Below, one piece after another: positions 1-5,857 of a stretch of DNA of 7,685 nt. The stretch covers positions 1 to 7,685 of the forward strand of contig JAJYZM010000042.1 of assembly GCA_021799935.1 (NCBI GenBank), written 5' to 3'. Position numbers and translations under genes: made by a program. Origin of the DNA: a bacterium. GTDB taxonomy: Bacteria > SZUA-79 > Acidulodesulfobacterales > Acidulodesulfobacteraceae. Numbering within the stretch: the first letter of the stretch is position 1; the number at the start of each line of letters is the position of its first letter. The notes under the pieces were generated by a model. The model ran no database searches. It saw only the letters and a list, made by a program, of their open reading frames with translations, and was not told the origin of the DNA.

Positions 1-932
1 CGCTTCATAATCAGGACGAAATAGATAAAAAAAATATAAACATAGGCGACAGCGTACTTATAGAAAGGTCGGGCGACGTTATTCCGGAAGTCGTTAAAGT
101 AATATCCAAAGGCGGAAAGAGCGGCACTTTCAAACTGCCTTCGGCATGTCCCTGCTGCGGGTCCCCGGTCGTAATAGACGGCGCCGCCCACAGATGCATG
201 AACGAACTTTCCTGTCCGTGTCAGATTAAGGGGGCGATTGTTCATTTTGCGTCAAAGAGGGCTATGGATATAGAGGGGCTCGGCGAAAAAATAGTAGATA
301 AATTAGTGGAAAACGGCTTGATAAAAAATGTCGCCGATATTTATTATTTAAAGCGCGGAGACCTTAGCGGGCTGGAAGGTTTCGGGGAAAAGTCGGAGGA
401 AAATCTTTTTAATTCTATTGAAAAATCTAAAAATATATCATATGATAGATTTATTTATGCCTTAGGAATAAGACACGTCGGAGAGCATATTGCGGATTTG
501 CTCGTAAAATATTTCGGCGGCGTAAGCGGCATTAAAAATGCCGGAGTAGAAGAGCTTTCTTCCAAATTCGGCATAGGGGAAGAAATAGGAAAATCGATTT
601 TCAATTTTTTCAGGCTCGATTCTAATATCGCCGTTATAGAAAGGCTTTTTAAGGCGGGAATTTCTCCGTATATCGTAAATGCTTCCGCGTCCGCGGAAAA
701 CAGCGGAATCGCAGGCAAAAGTTTTATTTTTACCGGCGGGCTTAAAGATTTTACAAGGGACGAGGCCGAAAATATCGTGAAAGAGATGGGCGGCATCGTA
801 GAAAAAACCGTTAAAAAGAAATTGGATTACGTGGTCGCCGGAGAAGACCCCGGTTCTAAATACGGCAAAGCCGTAAAACTTAAACTAAATATAATAAACG
901 AGGATGAATTTAAAAAAATAATTAATAAATAA
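1..932 (+). CDS. ligA: NAD-dependent DNA ligase LigA, C-terminal part (5' end outside window)
   Basis: LigA seals nicks in duplex DNA using NAD+ during replication and repair. The window enters the gene in frame at base 3 and leaves 309 residues plus a TAA stop, a little under half of the usual ~670. The fragment opens with LHNQDEID followed by IGDSVLIERSGDVIPEVV, the OB-fold signature of LigA. Bases 1-2 (CG) fit the Thr codon of the usual ATLHN motif. A four-cysteine zinc finger follows (fragment residues C49, C52, C65, C71), then the conserved KRAMDIEGLGEKIVDKLVE and the helix-hairpin-helix region (about 88-225). A C-terminal BRCT domain (about 235-309) contains FTGGL and EMGGIVEKTVKKKLDYVVAGEDPGSK-type residues. 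The ATG at 198 is internal, not the start, because the OB-fold and first two zinc ligands lie upstream of it in the same frame. The adenylation domain and catalytic lysine are outside the window. Nothing in the visible part looks damaged. Confidence 0.97.
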   Translation, partial: LHNQDEIDKKNINIGDSVLIERSGDVIPEVVKVISKGGKSGTFKLPSACPCCGSPVVIDGAAHRCMNELSCPCQIKGAIVHFASKRAMDIEGLGEKIVDKLVENGLIKNVADIYYLKRGDLSGLEGFGEKSEENLFNSIEKSKNISYDRFIYALGIRHVGEHIADLLVKYFGGVSGIKNAGVEELSSKFGIGEEIGKSIFNFFRLDSNIAVIERLFKAGISPYIVNASASAENSGIAGKSFIFTGGLKDFTRDEAENIVKEMGGIVEKTVKKKLDYVVAGEDPGSKYGKAVKLKLNIINEDEFKKIINK

Positions 933-993
933 TACAACCTTAAATCGCCATTGGAAAACTGTTGAAAATTGTTTTAACATAATAATAAATAAA

Positions 994-1083
994 TTCTGGA
1001 TTCCCGCTTTCGCGGGAATGACAATACCGGAATTTAACTTTTCATCCAAAGTGTGTCATTCCCGCGAAAGCGGGAATCCAGAA
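994..1083. repeat. Nested inverted repeat; two dRS3-like palindromic units facing each other
   Basis: Two perfect 30-nt arms (994-1023 and 1054-1083) are reverse complements separated by a 30-nt spacer. Each arm starts or ends with TTCTGG/CCAGAA on the outside and TGACA/TGTCA on the inside. Each also carries its own palindrome of the form ATTCCC-N8-GGGAAT with an 8-bp stem and 4-nt loop (1000-1019 loop TTTC; 1058-1077 loop GAAA). The core matches the form of the neisserial dRS3 repeat consensus, and closely similar ATTCCCGC...GCGGGAAT units are dispersed in many bacterial genomes. Lying between ligA and the next gene, a transcript could fold into one long hairpin or two small ones. No U-run follows, so calling it an intrinsic terminator would be a guess. 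It is more likely a dispersed intergenic repeat pair. Confidence 0.9.
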
Positions 1084-1100
1084 AGATTAATTTCTAAAGG

Positions 1101-1122
1101 TAATTTAAGGATAATTTAAACA
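1101..1122. repeat. Two imperfect 11-bp tandem repeats upstream of the propeller gene
   Basis: TAATTTAAGGA (1101-1111) is followed directly by TAATTTAAACA (1112-1122), with 9 of 11 positions identical. The 11-bp spacing is about one helical turn, which would suit a protein binding one face of DNA upstream of the 1145 start. The stretch is so AT-rich that chance is a serious alternative. No convincing -35/-10 pair was found between the inverted repeat and the start codon. Confidence 0.25.
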
Positions 1123-1144
1123 TTTAAATAAAACGGGTGTATTC

Positions 1145-2596
1145 ATGTCGAAATCGAAGTTTTTTGCAAATCTTAACGGGGTAGCGTCCCCTATTTTCTT
1201 ATTTATCGTTTCTTTCTTGTTCATTTCCGGCATATTTACTTTTATGCCTCAATATGTAGGGTCGGCTTACGCATTGCTAACCCCAAGGCTTACGAGAAAT
1301 ATTCCGGTCGGCAGTTTTCCTTTCGGCGTAGCTTTTTCTCCCAACGGCAATTACGCTCTTGTTTCTAATTCCGATAACGATACGGTTTCGGTCGTAAGCA
1401 TGGCTACTAAAGGCACGGTAGCATCCATTAAGGTCGGGTCGCATCCTACCGGAGTAGCTATAGCGCCTTCTCTGACTTTTGCCTATGTATGCAATACCGC
1501 TTCGGGAAACGTCAGTCTTTTAAATATGTCCACTCTTACTAAATCTCTTAATATAAGAACCGGCGGAAGTCCGGTGAACGTGGTTTTTTCACCCGATTCG
1601 AGATACGCCTTTGTCTCGAATATTCACAACAACGAGGTCGATGTAATTAATACTATGCAAAACACCGTTATTAAAAGAATAAGGGTAGGTAAGAAACCCC
1701 AAGGTATTGCCGTTTCCCCTGACGGGAAAATTATTATCGTAGCTAATGCAGGAGGGTCGTCCGTTTCTATAATTAACGCATCTACGCTATCCGTTATAAG
1801 AAATATACATACCGGTAAGAATCCTACTTCCGTCGCATTTTCCCCGGATTCTTCCCCGGTTCGCTATATTTACGTATCTTCAGGCAAAGAAAACAAAATA
1901 TACGTTTACGACGAGAAAAATTTTGCCCTCGTTAAAAAATTTAAAACCTTGTCCGACCCTTCTTCGTTAGGTTTAACTCAGGACGGGATGATGCTTTTCG
2001 TGGTAAACTACCAGAATATGGCGCTTTCCATTTATAACGCCGTGCATTTTAACCGCATAAAGACTATAAGCTTGCCGGCCGGTCCGATAAACGTCGCCGT
2101 CTCTCCAGACGGAAGCGTCGCTCTCGTAACGGTAACTTCGGCATCCAGCGCCGCATTTATAAGAATTAAGAGGACGACTGCTTCGTATGCTTCAATTGCT
2201 CCGGCTTCTCCGGTAACGGTCGGAACGGCGGCAACGGCTGTAACCTCTCCGGTACAGGCTTCATCCGCCGAGCCTACGGCTCCTTACGGATATTCTCCGG
2301 CGTATGTTCCGCCTTCAAACTACGTTGCACAGCCTTTCGGCAAGGTAGCAACCGTTTACACCGGCAAGGGTCCTACCGCCGCCGCAGTTACTCCTGACGG
2401 AAGGTATCTTTATGTAATAAATACGCAGGACGCAACTTTAAGCGTCATAGACATAGCCAAAGCCGAGGTGGTTAAAACCGTCAAAGTAGGAAGCTATCCT
2501 TCTGCCGTAAGAATTTCGCCGGACGGGCATTACTGCTTTGTCGTTAATTCAGGCACGGATACCGTAACTATAATTTCTACGGGCAATTACTATTGA
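1145..2596 (+). CDS. Exported YVTN-family beta-propeller repeat protein (nine repeats)
   Basis: Predicted secreted or membrane-anchored beta-propeller of 483 residues; its function is unknown, and the family is generally thought to serve in binding or scaffolding. Residues 15-33 are strongly hydrophobic and are followed by an A-Y-A motif (41-43), which suggests Sec export with cleavage near residue 43 or, if uncleaved, an N-terminal anchor. The rest is built of ~42-residue repeats around PxxVxxSPDGxxxxVxN, beginning near residues 58, 100, 142, 184, 226, 271, 313, 409 and 451. A Pro/Ala/Thr/Ser-rich, low-complexity segment (about 345-398) sits after the third strand of repeat 7. The last repeat lacks its outer strand, which the segment just before repeat 1 (LTRNIPVG) could supply to close the ring. 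I see no haem-binding CxxCH motif or catalytic signature. The ATG at 1145 has a weak GGGTG Shine-Dalgarno site at 1135-1139. The stop overlaps the start of the ubiB-like gene, so the two are probably co-translated. Confidence 0.92.
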   Translation: MSKSKFFANLNGVASPIFLFIVSFLFISGIFTFMPQYVGSAYALLTPRLTRNIPVGSFPFGVAFSPNGNYALVSNSDNDTVSVVSMATKGTVASIKVGSHPTGVAIAPSLTFAYVCNTASGNVSLLNMSTLTKSLNIRTGGSPVNVVFSPDSRYAFVSNIHNNEVDVINTMQNTVIKRIRVGKKPQGIAVSPDGKIIIVANAGGSSVSIINASTLSVIRNIHTGKNPTSVAFSPDSSPVRYIYVSSGKENKIYVYDEKNFALVKKFKTLSDPSSLGLTQDGMMLFVVNYQNMALSIYNAVHFNRIKTISLPAGPINVAVSPDGSVALVTVTSASSAAFIRIKRTTASYASIAPASPVTVGTAATAVTSPVQASSAEPTAPYGYSPAYVPPSNYVAQPFGKVATVYTGKGPTAAAVTPDGRYLYVINTQDATLSVIDIAKAEVVKTVKVGSYPSAVRISPDGHYCFVVNSGTDTVTIISTGNYY

Positions 2597-4242
2597 TAAA
2601 AAGAAATTTTTTTATATTTTTTAAAGCACTGCCGTTTATTTTATTTATACTTTTTACCCAAAAAAGGTTTGTGATTTTCGGAGCCAGGCGGACTTTGAGC
2701 GAAAAATACCACTCTAAGTCCGCAAAATGGCTCACCCGAATAATAGCCGCGCTCGGCCCCACTTTTATAAAACTGGCGCAGGTTATTTCCACGAGGGCCG
2801 ATTTTCTTCCTACGGCTTATTTAGACGCCCTTTCCACTCTGCAGGATGAAGTTCCACCCGTTCCGTTTTATAGGATTAAGCCTATTATAGAAAAAGATTC
2901 CGGTAAAAGCATAAACGGTATTTTCGAAGAATTTAACGAGGAACCGCTTGCCGCCGCTTCCGTAGCCCAGGTTTACAAAGCCGTCTATAAGGGGAAAGAC
3001 GTCATCGTCAAAGTAATCAGGCCGGATATCGAAAAAAACGTCGCCATCGACATAAGGACGTTAAAAAGCGTTTTGAATCTATTGAAAATCTTCTTTCCTC
3101 AGAATAAATCAATCCAGTCTATATCGGTAGTCCTGAGAGAATTCAGCGTTACTATTTACGAAGAAATGGACTTAATCCACGAAACTAAAAACATAAAAGA
3201 ATTTAGAAAAATCGCTAAAGAACTCGATTTTATTATAATTCCTAAAACCTATTCCGAATTGACTTCAAAAAATATTATGGTTATGGATTTCCATAAAGGG
3301 GTCAAAATTACGCATTTTAAACAAATCAGGGAAATGGGGCTGGAACCGAAAAAAATTATCGATAAGCTGATAGAATTTTACATCTATCAGTCTTTAGTAA
3401 CCGGAATAGTTCACGCCGACCCTCATCCCGGAAATATTTTAGTTAACGGGGAAGGCAGAATTATTATGCTTGATTTCGGGCTTGTAATTCATATATCCGA
3501 AGATACCAAACAGAATCTGATTAAAGCCGTCCTTGCCGGCATAAAAGAGGATATTCCGGGAATAATAGACGCCTACTACGCTCTCGGCATAATCAATAAA
3601 GAAGTTTCCAGGCAGCTTTTGGAAAGCATGGCGGGAAAATTATATAAGGTCTTAAGCCAGAAAGATATTTCAAGCAAAAAAATACAGGTTATAATCACCG
3701 AAATTATGAAAAGTTTCTACGCCTTTCCCTTCGAGCTTCCCCAGAACCTCGTATATATATTTAAAACGGCGGCTCTTCTGGAAGGCATAGGCACTGCGTA
3801 TAATCCGTCTTATAATCTCGTTAAAGATATTATTCCGGTCGCAAAAAGATATATAAAAGAAACGGAATTAGGAAAAAGTTTTTCTCCTATAAATTTTATT
3901 AAAAATGGTTTTGAACAGCTGAAAGAATTTATCAACGATACGAGAAGGTTAATGCACGTGGCATATTCTGAGGATTTCAGGGTAAAAATCCATCCGACAA
4001 ATATATCCGGATTGGAGAACTTTTTAATACACGTAATAAAAAGGCTTATAGCCTCGGTAATAGGTGGATTTATAGGAATAATATCGGCGCTGATATTTAT
4101 AGAATATAAAAACTTCTATATGCTTATTGCCGGTCTTGCAGTTTCGGCATTTACCGTATTTTTATCGGTCGCGTTTCCGATAAAAACGACTTACGGCTAT
4201 TCGACGCTTCTCGATGTTTTCAGGCACAGAAATAACGGATAG
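2593..4242 (+). CDS. ubiB: AarF/ABC1/UbiB family atypical kinase-like protein
   Basis: This is a membrane-associated protein-kinase-like ATPase of the UbiB/COQ8 family, which supports isoprenoid quinone biosynthesis by an incompletely understood mechanism. At 549 residues it has the normal family length. Family motifs appear in order: LGPTFIKLAQVISTRADFLP, a KxGQ-type motif reading K60-L-A-Q63; an alanine-rich nucleotide loop AAASVAQV (120-127) in place of the kinase glycine loop; the probable invariant lysine K140; EMDLIHETKN (191-200); the catalytic loop HADPHPGN (274-281); and the metal-binding DFG (294-296). Two hydrophobic helices near the C-terminus (about 484-503 and 508-528) are the usual UbiB membrane anchor. 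Residues 5-21 form another hydrophobic stretch. The chosen start is TTG at 2593, in a TTGA overlap with the upstream stop. There is no good Shine-Dalgarno site, and GTG at 2671 or TTG at 2695 are alternatives that remove the hydrophobic N-terminus. No other quinone-synthesis gene is visible, so the pathway role is inferred from family only. Confidence 0.93.
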   Translation: MIKRNFFIFFKALPFILFILFTQKRFVIFGARRTLSEKYHSKSAKWLTRIIAALGPTFIKLAQVISTRADFLPTAYLDALSTLQDEVPPVPFYRIKPIIEKDSGKSINGIFEEFNEEPLAAASVAQVYKAVYKGKDVIVKVIRPDIEKNVAIDIRTLKSVLNLLKIFFPQNKSIQSISVVLREFSVTIYEEMDLIHETKNIKEFRKIAKELDFIIIPKTYSELTSKNIMVMDFHKGVKITHFKQIREMGLEPKKIIDKLIEFYIYQSLVTGIVHADPHPGNILVNGEGRIIMLDFGLVIHISEDTKQNLIKAVLAGIKEDIPGIIDAYYALGIINKEVSRQLLESMAGKLYKVLSQKDISSKKIQVIITEIMKSFYAFPFELPQNLVYIFKTAALLEGIGTAYNPSYNLVKDIIPVAKRYIKETELGKSFSPINFIKNGFEQLKEFINDTRRLMHVAYSEDFRVKIHPTNISGLENFLIHVIKRLIASVIGGFIGIISALIFIEYKNFYMLIAGLAVSAFTVFLSVAFPIKTTYGYSTLLDVFRHRNNG

Positions 4243-4247
4243 GATTA

Positions 4248-4258
4248 GGGGGGGGGGG
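4248..4258. repeat. Homopolymer run of 11 G between ubiB and glmU
   Basis: Eleven consecutive G residues start six bases after the ubiB-like stop codon and end 51 bases before the glmU ATG. Such a run is unexpected in AT-rich intergenic DNA. Long G/C tracts change length by slipped-strand mispairing, and this one sits just upstream of where the -35 of a glmU promoter would lie. A length error in sequencing is also possible. Confidence 0.9.
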
Positions 4259-4293
4259 ATTAAATAATTAGTGAGTGTTACGGGATAATTTTA

Positions 4294-4299
4294 TATAAT
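4294..4299 (+). promoter_or_regulatory. Possible -10 box for glmU, implying a very short leader
   Basis: TATAAT, a perfect match to the sigma-70 -10 consensus, lies 11 bases upstream of the glmU ATG. Transcription from it would start around 4306, leaving a leader of only a few bases. This agrees with the absence of a Shine-Dalgarno sequence before that ATG. No good -35 hexamer is seen around 4271-4276, and TATAAT arises easily by chance in such AT-rich sequence. Confidence 0.35.
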
Positions 4300-4309
4300 A
4301 TTAATTCAT

Positions 4310-5803
4310 ATGAAATATAATAAAAAAATAAGAAATATCGGAGCGATTCTGCTTGCCGGAGGTATGGGAACGAGAATGAAATCCGAAGAGCCGAAAGCGC
4401 TTTCCGGCTTATTGGAAAATCCTCTTATATTTTATACTATTAAATCCTTAATGGATGCCGGAAAAGCATTTAACGTCCGCCGCGGTATAAGCGGATACAG
4501 GGTTTTTTTAGATAAAATCGGTACGGTAATAGGGCATAAAGGAGAGCTTGTCAGAAATTACGTTCTAAAGGAAAAAAGATTCAAAAGAAAAGGACTGGCT
4601 TTAGACTTTTCGGTTCAGGAAAAATACCTCGGCACGGCAGACGCTGCAAAAAAAGCGTTAGATTTGTTTCCGGAAGGTGCCGAAGAAGAGGACGTGATAA
4701 TATTGCCGTGCGATATGCCCTTGATAAAACCGGAAACTTTTATAGAAACCTTAAAGTTTCATTTAGACAACGGAAACGATTTAACAGTTTTGTCCGTGAA
4801 AGTAGAAAATCCTTATTCTTACGGCAGAATTCTAACCGATAAAAAAGGGTATGCGGAGAAAATAGTCGAAGAAAAAGAGTTATGCGATTTTACGCCGGAT
4901 ACCGCTTTGATAAAAGAAATTAATTCGGGAGTCTATATAATCAAATTAAATCTTTTAAGAAAATTTATCGGCCGCGTTAAGCCTAACAATAGAAAGAAGG
5001 AGTATTATTTTACGGATATAGTGGATATTTTTTATAAAGCGGGATTAAAAACCGCCTGCTATAAATCAGGTAATGCCGAGGAGTTTGTCGGAGTAAATTC
5101 GAAAGCTGATTTAATTAACGCCCAAAAAATATTGCAAAAAAGATTAATCGGAAATTTCATCGAAAAAGGCGTTAATTTCATATCCGACGACAACGTTTAT
5201 ATAGGCTATAATGTTGAAATAGGTGAAAATTCTGTTATATATCCGGGCGTTTTTTTATCCGGGAAAACTTTAATAATGAAAGGGGCTGTTATCGAAAACG
5301 GCTGCGTTATTAAAGATTCGGCTATTCTGGATAATACGAGAATAAAACCTTACAGCGTTATCGAGAACTCTGTTATAATGAACGACGTTCAGATAGGTCC
5401 ATTTGCTAGGCTAAGGCCGGAAACTTTTATATCCGAAGGCGGCAGGATAGGAAATTTCGTCGAGGTTAAAAAAACTTTTATCGGGAAAAATACAAAAGCG
5501 TCGCATTTGAGCTATATAGGAGATGCCCGCATCGGCGACGGCGTCAATATAGGAGCCGGAGTTATAACGTGCAACTATGACGGAAAAAAGAAATATGAAA
5601 CTATAATAGAAGACGGCTGTTTTATCGGTTCGGATTCCCAACTCGTCGCTCCGGTTAAAATCGGAAAAAATTCGTACGTAGCCTCAGGGACCACCGTAAC
5701 TAAAGACGTCCCTGGAGGCGCGCTCGCAATATCGAGAACTCCGCAGAAAAATATAGAAGGGTGGGCGTTGAAAAAAATGAAAGCCGCAAAAAAGAAAAAA
5801 TAA
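4310..5803 (+). CDS. glmU: Bifunctional GlmU: GlcNAc-1-P uridylyltransferase / GlcN-1-P acetyltransferase
   Basis: This cytoplasmic enzyme acetylates glucosamine-1-phosphate with acetyl-CoA and then couples the product to UTP, giving UDP-GlcNAc for cell-wall and lipid A synthesis. The N-terminal pyrophosphorylase domain (about 10-265) shows LAGGMGTRMK (15-24), K29, Q103, LGTAD (107-111), CDMPL (134-138), YGR (171-173), EINSGVY (203-209), EYYFTDI (231-237) and GVNSKADL (261-268). The C-terminal left-handed beta-helix (about 285-480) consists of hexapeptide repeats and keeps the acetyltransferase residues R367, K387, H399 (in SHLSYIGD), Y402, N413 and N422 (in TCNYDG), ending in AISRTPQKNIEGW. 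At 497 residues it is ~40 longer than typical. About 24 extra residues lie between the glycine loop and Q103, around 52-69 and 88-98. The tail is lysine-rich (KKMKAAKKKK). The start is the only Met before the GAILLAGG motif, and no Shine-Dalgarno precedes it. glmS follows after 54 bases, so the pair is probably co-transcribed. Confidence 0.95.
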   Translation: MKYNKKIRNIGAILLAGGMGTRMKSEEPKALSGLLENPLIFYTIKSLMDAGKAFNVRRGISGYRVFLDKIGTVIGHKGELVRNYVLKEKRFKRKGLALDFSVQEKYLGTADAAKKALDLFPEGAEEEDVIILPCDMPLIKPETFIETLKFHLDNGNDLTVLSVKVENPYSYGRILTDKKGYAEKIVEEKELCDFTPDTALIKEINSGVYIIKLNLLRKFIGRVKPNNRKKEYYFTDIVDIFYKAGLKTACYKSGNAEEFVGVNSKADLINAQKILQKRLIGNFIEKGVNFISDDNVYIGYNVEIGENSVIYPGVFLSGKTLIMKGAVIENGCVIKDSAILDNTRIKPYSVIENSVIMNDVQIGPFARLRPETFISEGGRIGNFVEVKKTFIGKNTKASHLSYIGDARIGDGVNIGAGVITCNYDGKKKYETIIEDGCFIGSDSQLVAPVKIGKNSYVASGTTVTKDVPGGALAISRTPQKNIEGWALKKMKAAKKKK

Positions 5804-5818
5804 GAGTAGAAAAGGCTC

Positions 5819-5830
5819 TATGACGTCATA
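5819..5830. promoter_or_regulatory. 12-bp perfect palindrome between glmU and glmS
   Basis: TATGACGTCATA is a perfect 12-bp palindrome in the 54-base gap, 27 bases upstream of the glmS ATG. It could be an operator for a dimeric regulator or be due to chance. No promoter hexamers clearly flank it, and no glmS ribozyme could fit in this gap. Confidence 0.3.
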
Positions 5831-5842
5831 AACTTAAAGTAT

Positions 5843-5847
5843 GGGAG
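5843..5847 (+). promoter_or_regulatory. Shine-Dalgarno site of glmS
   Basis: GGGAG lies ten bases upstream of the ATG at 5858. It is a good anti-16S match and supports the start that places Cys at residue 2, as GlmS catalysis requires. The clear site contrasts with the absence of one before glmU and the ubiB-like gene. Confidence 0.65.
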
Positions 5848-5857
5848 ATAATCGAGA

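Noticed and set aside
455..796. Open frame on the - strand opposite ligA
   Set aside because: It overlaps conserved HhH/BRCT coding sequence and its translation has no domain signature.
962..990. TTGAAA ... TAATAA as a promoter for the propeller gene
   Set aside because: The spacing is poor (15 bases) and the -10 is weak. Transcription from it would have to cross the whole inverted repeat.
994..1083. Reading the inverted repeat as a CRISPR unit or an insertion sequence end pair
   Set aside because: There are only two copies, in opposite orientation, with no repeated spacers, no transposase frame between them and no visible target duplication.
994..1083. Calling the inverted repeat a rho-independent terminator
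   Set aside because: No U-run follows the stem on either strand, and the dispersed-repeat explanation fits better. A terminator role is possible but unsupported.
5802..5820. AGAG...CTCT hairpin as a terminator after glmU
   Set aside because: The stem is only about five base pairs with an A-rich loop and no U-run, so it is not convincing.
5804..5857. glmS ribozyme or riboswitch upstream of glmS
   Set aside because: The gap is only 54 bases, far too short for the glmS ribozyme, and no matching fold is visible.
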